Of a stretch of DNA of 64,000 nucleotides, positions 55,463 through 63,296 are shown one piece after another (positions within the stretch are counted from its first letter, which is position 1; every line of letters starts with the position of its first letter). This DNA comes from Halorussus vallis (lineage in GTDB: Archaea > Halobacteriota > Halobacteria > Halobacteriales > Haladaptataceae): assembly GCF_024138165.1 (NCBI RefSeq), contig NZ_CP100001.1, positions 1-64,000 on the forward strand, written 5' to 3'. The position numbers and the translations under genes are program-made. The notes under the pieces are model-generated. The model worked only from the letters and a program-made list of their open reading frames with translations. It had not been told where the DNA came from and ran no database searches.

Positions 55463-56758
55463 CTACGTCGCCGCGTCGATGGCGGCTTCCAGGTCGGCGA
55501 TGATGTCGCCGGGGTCCTCGATGCCGACCGACAGGCGCACGAGGTCGTCGGTCACGCCGGACGATTCCTTCTCTTCGTCGGTGAGTTGCTGGTGGGTGGT
55601 GCTCGCGGGGTGGATGATGAGCGTCTTGGCGTCGCCGACGTTCGCCAGCATGCTCGCGAGGCTGGTCGACTCGACGGTCGTGCGGGCGGCGTCGTAGCCA
55701 CCCTCGAGTCCGAAGGTTATCATCCCGCCGTAGCCGCCATCCAGGTACTCGCTGGCGTTGTCGTGGGTCGGGTGCGACTCGAGGCCCGGGTAGTTCACCC
55801 ACGCGACGTCGTCGTGGTCCTCGAGGAACTCGGCGACGACCATCGCGTTCTCGCAGTGGCGCTCCATTCGGAGCGGGAGCGTCTCGAGTCCCTGGATGGT
55901 CTGCCAGGCGTCGAAGGGCGCCTGCTGGTTGCCCAGGTCGCGCAGGCCGCGGGCGATGGCGGCGTAGGTGAACGCCGCGTCGCCGAACGTCTCCGCGAAG
56001 TTGACGCCGTGGTAGGCGGGGTTGTCCGCGGCGAGTTCCGAGTACTTCTCGGCGTGGTCGGCCCACGGGAAGCTTCCACCGTCGACGACGACGCCGCCGA
56101 CGGTCGTGCCGGAGCCGTGGAGCCACTTGGTCGTCGAGTTCCACACCAGGTCGGCGCCGTGCTCGATGGGCCGGCAGAGGTGGGGCGTCGCGAAGGTGTT
56201 GTCGACGAACAGCGGGACGCCGTTGTCGTGGGCGATGTCGGCGATACGGGCGATGTCCGGCGTGTCGAGCGCCGGATTCCCGATGGTTTCGAGGTGGACG
56301 TAGGCGGTGTCGCCGTCGATGGCCTCCTCGTAGGCGTCGTAGTCGAGCGTGTCGACGAACCGGGTGGAGATGCCCCGGCGCTCGACGGTGTGGGTGAAGT
56401 AGGTGTAGGTGCCGCCGTACAGCGACGAGGCGGTGACGACGTTGTCGCCGGCCTCCGCTAGCAGGAAGGTGGTCAGGTCGAGCGCGGCCATCCCCGAGGA
56501 CGTGACGGCCGCCCCGACGCCGCCTTCGAGCGCCGCTAGGCGCTCCTGGAGCGTTTCGAGCGTCGGGTTCATTAGCCGGGAGTAGATGTACCCCGGCTCT
56601 TCGAGCGCGAACTGCGCGGCGGCGTCCTCGGCGTCGTCGAAGACGTAGGACGTGGTCTGGTACAGCGGCGGCGCGCGGGCCCCGGTCGCGGGGTCCGGTT
56701 CCTGGCCGGCGTGTAGCGAGTCGGTGGCGAACGAGCGTTCGTCGTTGTCGTCGCTCAT
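55463..56758 (-). CDS. O-acetylhomoserine (thiol)-lyase-type PLP enzyme (MetY)
   Basis: 431 residues, the MetY length. Motifs: FATDSLHAGQEPDP, SRLMNPTLETLQERLAALEG, SSLYGGTYTYF, VDNTFATPHLCRPIEHGADL, and the PLP lysine in NSTTKWLHGSGTTVGG. It joins sulfide or methanethiol to O-acetylhomoserine to make homocysteine or methionine in the cytoplasm. It lies convergent with the Liv operon (39 bp between stops). No homoserine acetyltransferase gene is in the window. Confidence 0.87.
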   Translation of the reverse strand: MSDDNDERSFATDSLHAGQEPDPATGARAPPLYQTTSYVFDDAEDAAAQFALEEPGYIYSRLMNPTLETLQERLAALEGGVGAAVTSSGMAALDLTTFLLAEAGDNVVTASSLYGGTYTYFTHTVERRGISTRFVDTLDYDAYEEAIDGDTAYVHLETIGNPALDTPDIARIADIAHDNGVPLFVDNTFATPHLCRPIEHGADLVWNSTTKWLHGSGTTVGGVVVDGGSFPWADHAEKYSELAADNPAYHGVNFAETFGDAAFTYAAIARGLRDLGNQQAPFDAWQTIQGLETLPLRMERHCENAMVVAEFLEDHDDVAWVNYPGLESHPTHDNASEYLDGGYGGMITFGLEGGYDAARTTVESTSLASMLANVGDAKTLIIHPASTTHQQLTDEEKESSGVTDDLVRLSVGIEDPGDIIADLEAAIDAAT

Positions 56759-56842
56759 ACGGACTCCAATACTCTCACTGGTAATAGAGGACCGGTGACT
56801 GGTGAACGTTGCCGCGGTCGGTGACGCGAAGGGCGTCGCGGG

Positions 56843-56900
56843 ACCTCGCGGTCGCCCCGCGAGAACCGGTTCGCGAAACCTCGCGTTCGCTCCGCGAGAA
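56843..56900. repeat. two near-identical 23-bp hairpin repeats
   Basis: ACCTCGCGgTCGCcCCGCGAGAA (56843-56865) and ACCTCGCGtTCGCtCCGCGAGAA (56878-56900) differ at two bases, and each can form a short hairpin. They lie between the start of the MetY gene and the stop of the next gene upstream. Confidence 0.6.
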
Positions 56901-56918
56901 TATTCGCCCTGCGGGAGT

Positions 56919-57320
56919 TCAGACGTCCTGACCGTACAGCGGCGGTTCGTCGGCGGTGTCGGTCACTACGAGCGGTTCGCTGTCCTCGAACATCTCCGCG
57001 ACGGTCTCGCGCTCGCCGCGCGCTTCCGCGGAGTCGAGCATCGCCTGCCGGTGGACCTCGCGCGCGGCGTCGAGGCGGTCGCCCGAGAGGTCGAGTTCGT
57101 GCCCGAGCGTCTCCCAGATGCCGTCGCCGTAGAGGTAGTAGGCCTCCTCGTCGCGCCAACCGTAGTTGTGCTCCGAGGAGTACTCGTACTCGCCGTCGCC
57201 CCTGGCTATCGCGTCCTGGATGCGGTCGAGCGCGTCGTTCGCGTCGTCGACGTCGACGCCGTACTCCTCGGCGACCGTCGAAACCCGGTCGCGCGAGAAG
57301 GGATGGGATGCGGTGGTCAT
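56919..57320 (-). CDS. conserved haloarchaeal acidic protein (133 aa)
   Basis: 133 residues from ATG 57320. An N-terminal helical part (FSRDRVSTVAEEYGVDVDDA, LDRIQDAIARGDGEYEYSSE) and a central aromatic-rich HNYGWRDEEAYYLYGDGIWE, then acidic helices and a C-terminal PPLYGQDV. It is soluble. No catalytic motif recognised; the pattern recurs in halophilic archaea, so it is likely a real gene. Confidence 0.65.
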   Translation of the reverse strand: MTTASHPFSRDRVSTVAEEYGVDVDDANDALDRIQDAIARGDGEYEYSSEHNYGWRDEEAYYLYGDGIWETLGHELDLSGDRLDAAREVHRQAMLDSAEARGERETVAEMFEDSEPLVVTDTADEPPLYGQDV

Positions 57321-57437
57321 CGTCCCCGGCAACTACCGGCCCGACACATAGCAAACTAACGGCGGATTCGCCCCGGTCGGTCCGAGCGGGCGACGGAGTC
57401 GCCCGCCCTCGCGTCTGTCGGACCCGTCGGCGCGTCG

Positions 57438-57463
57438 GTCGGACTCGGCGCGCCGAGTCCGAC
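57438..57463. repeat. 26-bp perfect GC palindrome in divergent region
   Basis: GTCGGACTCGGCG and CGCCGAGTCCGAC meet without spacer between the divergent genes at 57320 and 57552. A second short stem (GCGGGCGAC with GTCGCCCGC, 57386-57406) lies nearby. As both genes point away, termination is unlikely; it could be a regulatory or DNA-structural element. Confidence 0.6.
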
Positions 57464-57551
57464 AGTACAAGGGCCTCGGCGTGCGTAGTCGACGCATGGA
57501 CACCCGAACGACCGGGACCCGACCGAACGACGGCGTCCTCCGGAACGCCAC

Positions 57552-58094
57552 ATGACGACCTTCGTCGAGGACGTCCGTGCGATACCGGACGGTGACGCGG
57601 CCGCGCTGACCCGCCGGCTGACCGAGCGCATCGAGACCATCGGCGAGGCGCTCGACCTGCTGGAGGAGTGGACCGAGGCGAGTCGGACGACCCGCACCGA
57701 GTTGGCCTCGCAGTACGAGGCGGCGAAGACCCTCGCGCGCGACGAGATTCGAGAGGCGACGGGCGAGAGCGCGGAGGACCTCCCGGCCGAGGACCTGCTG
57801 GACCACCCGGCGGTCGACGACCAGACCAAGCGCCGGCTTCGGGAGTACAGTACCAAACTGTTCGTCTACCTCGACGAGGAGAGTTCCTACGGCGAGGCGC
57901 GCTCGGAGCTGTTGCGCTCGCTGGGGGACGAACTCGACCTCTACAAGCGACTCCTGCCGGAGCTAGAGTCGGGCGAGACGTCGGTCGGCGACGCCCGAGA
58001 GCGCATCGCGGCGTTCGCCCGCGAGGAGATCGGACCGGACGACAGCACTGCCGCCGACGTGGTGCTCGAATCGACGCCGGACGCCGAGGAGTGA
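57552..58094 (+). CDS. helical acidic protein of unknown function (180 aa)
   Basis: 180 residues, almost all helix by composition: LTRRLTERIETIGEALDLLE, EEWTEASRTTRTELASQYEA, RLREYSTKLFVYLDEESSYG, ELRLSLGDELDLYKRLLPEL-type heptads. No membrane segment or catalytic motif. It may be a coiled-coil scaffold or regulator. A strong GC palindrome follows its stop at 58111. Confidence 0.62.
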   Translation: MTTFVEDVRAIPDGDAAALTRRLTERIETIGEALDLLEEWTEASRTTRTELASQYEAAKTLARDEIREATGESAEDLPAEDLLDHPAVDDQTKRRLREYSTKLFVYLDEESSYGEARSELLRSLGDELDLYKRLLPELESGETSVGDARERIAAFAREEIGPDDSTAADVVLESTPDAEE

Positions 58095-58110
58095 GCCGAA
58101 TCCGGGTCCA

Positions 58111-58148
58111 CGGCGGCGTCGCGCGGTCCGGACCGCGCGACGCCGCCG
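58111..58148. terminator. 38-bp perfect GC palindrome after helical protein gene
   Basis: Arms CGGCGGCGTCGCGCGGTCC (58111-58129) and GGACCGCGCGACGCCGCCG (58130-58148) abut. It starts 17 bp after a stop codon and precedes the next gene by 40 bp, so it could end or stabilise the transcript. Confidence 0.5.
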
Positions 58149-58188
58149 CTTCGGAACTTCCTTGACGCCCGATGCGGTAGTCGCTCGC

Positions 58189-58482
58189 ATGAGCGAGAAC
58201 AGCAGAGCTGAGCTTCGCCAGGCGGCCGACCGACTCGACGACGTTCGAGAGCGCGCGTCCGACGACGAGGCCGCCGAGCGCCTCGACTCGCTGTCCGGCC
58301 AACTCCGCAAGATGGCCGACGGCGACCGCGGACCGGACCACGGCCGACTCGCCCGAATCCAGCACACCATCGACGACATCGAGGACGACCTCGCCGACTC
58401 CGACCCCGACGCGGCGGGCGACGACCTCGACGCGGCGCTCGAACACGTCGTGAGCTACCGCGAAACCGTCCAGGGCGTCTGA
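58189..58482 (+). CDS. small coiled-coil protein with GPDHGRLARI motif (97 aa)
   Basis: 97 residues from ATG 58189. Helices at 1-40 and 55-97 flank a conserved turn ADGDRGPDHGRLARIQHTID that recurs in haloarchaeal small proteins. Highly acidic, no Cys. Likely a helical hairpin or oligomer; function unknown. Confidence 0.65.
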   Translation: MSENSRAELRQAADRLDDVRERASDDEAAERLDSLSGQLRKMADGDRGPDHGRLARIQHTIDDIEDDLADSDPDAAGDDLDAALEHVVSYRETVQGV

Positions 58483-58549
58483 ACGCGCGTCGCAGTTCTA
58501 GAACGGCTGCGTATTTTCGAGAAACCTCGTCGCCGCTCGCCGAGCGTCG

Positions 58550-59908
58550 CTACTCCGTTATCGGCCGGAGCTCCGCGCTGAAGTGGCGGAGTTCGGCCAT
58601 CCCCGGTTCGTCGACGATTTCGAGGCCCGAAACCTCGCCCGCGTCCCGTCGCTCGGCCACCGCCTCGAACGTGTCGGCGACGTGCTCGAGGTGGTCGGCG
58701 CCGTACGTTCGGCGTGGGACCGCGAGTCGCACCAGTTCCGGCCGGTCGGTGTCGGGGAACGCGAAACTCCCGAGTTCGACCCCGCGCACCCCGCCTTCGC
58801 GGTAGAGCTCGCAGACCAGCGCCTGGCCGGGGAACTCCTCGGCCGGAATCTCGGGGAAGAACCGGGCGGCGTCGACGTAGACGGCGTGGCCGCCGGTCGG
58901 TCGGTGGACCGGCACGTCCCGGTCGGCCAGCAGGTCGCCGAGTCGCCGGACCTGCTCGACACGGTCGGCGACGTACTCCTCGGTCACGGCCTCCCGGAGG
59001 CCCACCGCGAACGCTTCGAGGTCGCGGCCCGCCATCCCCCCGTAGGTCGTAAAGCCCTCGTAGAGGATACCCCGTTCCCTGGCGCGCTCGTAGAGGCCGT
59101 CGAGTTCGGGGTCGTCGCCGACGCCGACGAAACCGCCGACGTTGACCAGACCGTCCTTCTTGCCGCTCATGACCACCGCGTCGGCGTAGGACAGTTGCTC
59201 GCGGGCCACCTCGGCGACCGAGGCGTCGGCGAACTCGGCCTCGCGCTCCCGGACGAAGTAGGCGTTCTCGGCGAACCGGCAGGCGTCGATGACCAGCAGG
59301 GCGTCCAGTTCGTCGGCGACCTCGCGGGCCGCCCGGACGTTCTCGACGCTGACCGGTTGGCCGGCCAGCGAGTTGTTGGTGACGGTGACGAGCACCGCCG
59401 GAATCTTCTCGGCGCCGACTTCCTCGGCCAGGTCGCGGACCTTCTCGACGTCGAGGTCGCCGGCGAACTCACGGTCGCTCGACAGCGCGCCCTCGACGGG
59501 GCAGTCGACCGCCGTCGCGCCGTTGTTGGCGATGTGTGCCCGGGTGGTGTCGAAGTGGGTGTTGTTCGGCACGTAGTCGCCATCCTCGACCAGCGCGCCG
59601 TAGAGGACGTTCTCTGCGCCGCGGCCCTGGTGGGCGGGGACAATCCGCTCGAAGCCCATCACGTCCGAGACCGCCGACTCCAGACGCTCGAAGCTCTGGC
59701 TCCCCGCATAGGCCTCGTCGCCGCGCATCAGGGCCGCCCACTGCTCGTCGCTCATCGTCCCGGTCCCGCTGTCGGTGAGTAGGTCGACGAACACGTCGCC
59801 GGAGTCGAGATTGAAGACGTTGTATCCCGCACCCGACAGATTCGCCTCGCGCTCCTCGCGGTCGGGGAGCCGAATCGGCGTGACCACCTTCGACTTGTAC
59901 GCTCTCAT
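58550..59908 (-). CDS. tryptophanase / tyrosine phenol-lyase family PLP enzyme
   Basis: 452 residues from ATG 59908. Features of the beta-eliminating lyase family: GYNVFNLDSGDVFVDLLTDS, MRGDEAYAGSQSF, IVPAHQGRGAEN, VDCPVEGAL, and PLP lysine in AVVMSGKKDGLVNVGG. It splits L-tryptophan to indole, pyruvate and ammonia (or tyrosine to phenol). Stands alone; no tryptophan-specific permease lies next to it, which differs from the E. coli tnaAB arrangement. Expression control is not visible. Confidence 0.85.
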   Translation of the reverse strand: MRAYKSKVVTPIRLPDREEREANLSGAGYNVFNLDSGDVFVDLLTDSGTGTMSDEQWAALMRGDEAYAGSQSFERLESAVSDVMGFERIVPAHQGRGAENVLYGALVEDGDYVPNNTHFDTTRAHIANNGATAVDCPVEGALSSDREFAGDLDVEKVRDLAEEVGAEKIPAVLVTVTNNSLAGQPVSVENVRAAREVADELDALLVIDACRFAENAYFVREREAEFADASVAEVAREQLSYADAVVMSGKKDGLVNVGGFVGVGDDPELDGLYERARERGILYEGFTTYGGMAGRDLEAFAVGLREAVTEEYVADRVEQVRRLGDLLADRDVPVHRPTGGHAVYVDAARFFPEIPAEEFPGQALVCELYREGGVRGVELGSFAFPDTDRPELVRLAVPRRTYGADHLEHVADTFEAVAERRDAGEVSGLEIVDEPGMAELRHFSAELRPITE

Positions 59909-60100
59909 GTGGCGGGCCACGACGACCTGCGATATATTAGTGGCGCGATACTTCCGTCCATCAGTGACCCACACCGCGGTCCGGTCGCCGACTCTGGTCG
60001 TCACCGAACTGGTTCGGCGCGGTCGGAGTCGGCGTCCGGGTCGGACCCGAGGGACGGAGCCGTCAGGATTATTGTCGCGGTGGCTCTGTCACCAAGTGTC

Positions 60101-60544
60101 ATGCCCGACGACGCCTCCGGTTCCGACGACCGAGACGCCTCGCCCGCCGGTTCGGACGCATCGGGCGACGTCGTCCACGACCGACTCGACGAGACGTTCG
60201 AACTCATGTCGAACCGCCGCTGTCGGTACGCGCTCTACCACTTCGACTCGGCGTCGGTCGACGTGTTCGACTTCGAGGAACTCGTCGACGCCGTCGCGGC
60301 CTGGGAGCGGGAAACCGACGCGGCCGACGTCGAGCGGGGTGAAACCGACGCCGCGGACGCCGAGGCGAAGACCGACGGGAACCACCGCCAAGCCGTCGCG
60401 GTGGCGCTCCACCACGACTGTCTGCCGAGACTGGTCGACTTCGGCGCGGTGGAGTACGACCCGCGCTCGAAGACGATTCGGTACTACGGTTCCGACGACC
60501 TGACCCCGTATCTCCGCCTGAGCGTTTCGCTCGACCGTCGGTGA
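60101..60544 (+). CDS. DUF7344-type winged-helix protein
   Basis: 147 residues. An acidic leader, then LDETFELMSNRRCRYALYHFDSASVDVF, FEELVDAVAAW, a charged insert, and HHDCLPRLVDFGAVEYDPRSKTIRYYG. This is the haloarchaeal winged-helix fold also seen at 29738 and 30094, with an Asp/Glu-rich insert between helices. A regulator role is likely; targets unknown. Followed by a hairpin at 60591. Confidence 0.72.
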   Translation: MPDDASGSDDRDASPAGSDASGDVVHDRLDETFELMSNRRCRYALYHFDSASVDVFDFEELVDAVAAWERETDAADVERGETDAADAEAKTDGNHRQAVAVALHHDCLPRLVDFGAVEYDPRSKTIRYYGSDDLTPYLRLSVSLDRR

Positions 60545-60590
60545 CGCCGGATGTCGGCGTCGGCGCGGCCCGGGGTCGGCGTCTTCGCCG

Positions 60591-60620
60591 CCGGTCGACG
60601 CGCGGTCGCGCGTCGACCGG
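60591..60620. terminator. 14-bp perfect GC hairpin after DUF7344-type gene
   Basis: Arms CCGGTCGACGCGCG (60591-60604) and complement (60607-60620) around GT, 46 bp after the stop at 60544. It precedes the terpene-synthase-like gene by about 90 bp. Possibly a transcript end. Confidence 0.45.
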
Positions 60621-60708
60621 TCACCGTCTCGAACGGAGTTTCAACGACGCGTCTCGAACGGCGTCCGGAAGGCTATCGGTTGCCAGCCGATATAACTAAG
60701 CGAATTCG

Positions 60709-61743
60709 ATGCCTCTTGGGCGACACGTGACGTTCGACGAGCGACCGGATTCGCTGGACGACGCCGTCGGCGACGCCGAAGCGCCCGAACGACGCATCGA
60801 ACGCGTCCGCCGGTGTGAACTCCCGGGCGGCGTTGCGGCTCTGGTCGACGCCTACGAGAAGACGGTCGGCGAGCGCGACCGGTTTCTCTGGCGGTGGCTC
60901 TACTTCGTCTTCCCGGCGGTGACGCTCTCGTGCGTCGACTCGACCGACGAGGAGCGGGTCCGCGACCGGAAATTGCTGGCCTCGCTGTACGTCGTCCTGC
61001 TCGACGACGTTGCCGAGCGCCGGATGGACCGGGCGACGTTCGAGGAACTCGGGAAGGTGCCGTTCGACCACCGGACGCCCCGCCCCGACCGCGAGGGGGT
61101 CGACGCCGACGTCGTCGGGTTCGGCGAGCGGGTCTGGTCGGCGCTCGAAACCGACCTCGAGACGGCGCCGCGGGCCGAGGAGTTCCGCTCGCTGTTCGAG
61201 TTCGACGTCAAACAGAACGTCAACGCGGTCGACTACTCCTACACGGTCAATCAGCGACTGGAGATGGCGAACCTCGCCGAGACCGACGCCTACGACCCCA
61301 ACAACATGATGTTGTTCACGTACGCGACCGTCGACCTGATGCACGCGCCGTCGTTCGACCGCGACGACCTCTCGGCGCTCCGGCGAATGCTGTTCGAAGC
61401 CCAGGAGATGGCCCGAATCGGCAACTGGGTCACGACGTGGGAGCGCGAACTGCGCGAGGGCGACTACAGCTCGGGCGTCGTCGTCTACGCGCTCGAAAAC
61501 GACATCGTCGACAGGGAGGAACTCTACAAGCTCAGCGCCGGCCGGTTCGAGGCCGGATGCGACGACCTCGTCGAGCGAATCCGGACCCGCGGCGTCGAGG
61601 AGCACTTCCTCGACGAGTGGCACCGGCGCTACGAGGCGGTGGAGGCGTTCGAGGGCGACCTCGACTCGGTCGACGTGCGTTCGTTCCGGTCGGGGATGGA
61701 GAAGGTGCTCTCGTACCAACTCGCCAGTCGGGGGTTGAAGTGA
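60709..61743 (+). CDS. class I terpene synthase-like protein
   Basis: 344 residues, all-helical by composition. It holds the two metal-binding signatures of class I terpene synthases in the right order and spacing: an Asp-rich motif LLDDVAE (Asp99, Asp100, Glu103) and an NSE-type motif NWVTTWERE (Asn239, Thr243, Glu247) 140 residues later, followed about 60 residues on by an RRY pair. These bind the three Mg2+ ions and the diphosphate. No N-terminal DXDD class II motif is seen. It would convert a C15 or C20 prenyl diphosphate into a terpene. One base separates it from the regulator downstream. An inactive relative of the fold is the alternative. Confidence 0.65.
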   Translation: MPLGRHVTFDERPDSLDDAVGDAEAPERRIERVRRCELPGGVAALVDAYEKTVGERDRFLWRWLYFVFPAVTLSCVDSTDEERVRDRKLLASLYVVLLDDVAERRMDRATFEELGKVPFDHRTPRPDREGVDADVVGFGERVWSALETDLETAPRAEEFRSLFEFDVKQNVNAVDYSYTVNQRLEMANLAETDAYDPNNMMLFTYATVDLMHAPSFDRDDLSALRRMLFEAQEMARIGNWVTTWERELREGDYSSGVVVYALENDIVDREELYKLSAGRFEAGCDDLVERIRTRGVEEHFLDEWHRRYEAVEAFEGDLDSVDVRSFRSGMEKVLSYQLASRGLK

Positions 61744-61744
61744 G

Positions 61745-62506
61745 ATGGCCGACTCGTTCCTCGTCGAGGCTGTCAAGCGCGCCTCGCTGTTCGAGCAGTT
61801 GGCCGACGGACCGTACGACGTTCCGGAACTGGTCGACGACCTGGAGATGTCCCGTTCGACGGTCCACCGCTCCGTCCAGTCGTTCCTGGAGAAGGACCTG
61901 CTCCGGGAGACCGACGACGGCCTCGAACTCACGGGACTCGGTCGGTACGTCGGCGAGGCCGTCGCCGACTTCCAGACTCGGGCGGAGGCGGCGGCCGAAC
62001 TCGGGTCGTTCCTGAACACCGCCGACCCGACCGAGGTCGACGTTCCGCTCGACGTGTTCGCCGACGCGACCGCCATCCACCCCAAGCCGCGCCAGCCACA
62101 CTTCGCGGTCAAGCGCATCATCGAACTCATCGAACAGTCCGAGTCGGTCCGAATCTTCTCCAGCATCATCTCGCCGTTCTACGTCGACGTGGCCTACCGG
62201 GAGATGATGGAGGGCACCGACATCGAGGTCATCTTCGACCACGAGGTTGTCGAGATCATCGCGACCGAGTACGCGGACAAGGCGGTCGAAGCCGCCGCGA
62301 CCGGCCTGTTCGACGTTCGGGTGCGCGAGAGCCTGCCGTTCGAACTGTTCGTGTTCGACGACAGGATGGGGATGGCGGCCCACGACGACGACGGCATCGC
62401 CCGCGTGTTCGTCGAAGCCGACGCTCCGGAGGCCGTCGAGTGGGCCGAGGAGACCTACGACCGCTACCGGGAGAGCGCCGAGCGAATCGACGTGAGTTCC
62501 TTCTGA
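61745..62506 (+). CDS. winged-helix regulator of FilR1 type
   Basis: 253 residues. N-terminal winged helix (LFEQLADGPYDVPELVDDLE, MSRSTVHRSVQSFLEKDLL) and a middle/C-terminal domain of the FilR1 type (RIFSSIISPFYVDVAYREMM, EVIFDHEVVEII). The ATG is one base after the stop of the upstream gene, so the two form an operon. It is likely to control expression in response to a small molecule and may regulate the terpene-synthase-like gene itself. Confidence 0.82.
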   Translation: MADSFLVEAVKRASLFEQLADGPYDVPELVDDLEMSRSTVHRSVQSFLEKDLLRETDDGLELTGLGRYVGEAVADFQTRAEAAAELGSFLNTADPTEVDVPLDVFADATAIHPKPRQPHFAVKRIIELIEQSESVRIFSSIISPFYVDVAYREMMEGTDIEVIFDHEVVEIIATEYADKAVEAAATGLFDVRVRESLPFELFVFDDRMGMAAHDDDGIARVFVEADAPEAVEWAEETYDRYRESAERIDVSSF

Positions 62507-62841
62507 GAATCGGCGCGAGTTCCTTCCGAAGTCGAGTCCCGCCGGGCGTTTTCTGCGCGAGCGACATCGTCAACGCCGCGAGCGACCGGCGAGCGCGTCG
62601 ACCGGGAGCCGTCCGCCGAGCGTTCGTCGGCGGAATCTCTCCCAGCCGTGAACGGTCGTTCACCGACGACGGAGGTTCTCCGTCTGACCGGAATCCCAAT
62701 CTTCGACGGGCGACGCCGGTGATTATAAGAGGTTGTGTACGCTACTGTTCGCCCGTCACGCTTCCCGTGAGCGCGACCGCACCGCCGAGCGCTTCGCGGC
62801 GCGCCGGAGTACGGTCTCACAACACGGACAGTGGTTACACG
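62507..62841. other. intergenic leader region, no gene seen
   Basis: 335 bp. No convincing coding frame; a TATA-like GATTATAAG at 62719-62727 lies about 115 bp before the HalOD1 start, so that transcript may have a leader. Confidence 0.4.
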
Positions 62842-63150
62842 ATGGACGTTACCGAACCCACCGACGGAACGCGACGTCACTCCGGAGCAGAGACGTACCG
62901 CGTCCGCTACGACCCCGACGGCGAACTCGAACTCAGCGAACTCATCGTGATGGCCGTAGCCGACGCCAGCGACACCGACCCGCTCGACATGGACCCGCTC
63001 TACGACGCCGTTGACCCGGAGACGGTCAACGACTTCGTCGACCGCGGCGGCTCCGCGGGGTTCGACGGGTCGGTCACCTTCGCCTTCGAGGGGTACGAGG
63101 TGACGGTCGAAGCCAGCGGCCTGGTGGACCTCGTCCGGTCTGACGCGTAA
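62842..63150 (+). CDS. HalOD1 output-domain protein
   Basis: 102 residues from ATG 62842. It carries the HalOD1 pattern: ELSELIVMAVADASDTDPLD, PLYDAVDPETVNDFV, VTFAFEGYEVTVEASGLVDL. In haloarchaea this domain stands alone or as the output part of signalling proteins; its biochemical role is not known. The upstream 335 bp hold no other gene. Confidence 0.85.
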   Translation: MDVTEPTDGTRRHSGAETYRVRYDPDGELELSELIVMAVADASDTDPLDMDPLYDAVDPETVNDFVDRGGSAGFDGSVTFAFEGYEVTVEASGLVDLVRSDA

Positions 63151-63296
63151 TCGTCGAGTTCCCCCGGCGGCGAGTGCCTCCGTCGTTTGCGCTTTCGTAA
63201 ACGAAGCGGTCAGTCCACGAGCCCCGGTCGTTCGCCGGAGTCGTCTTCTGTCAGTAGTCGATTCGCTGTGAGTTCCTATCGTCGCTCGCAGTCCCG

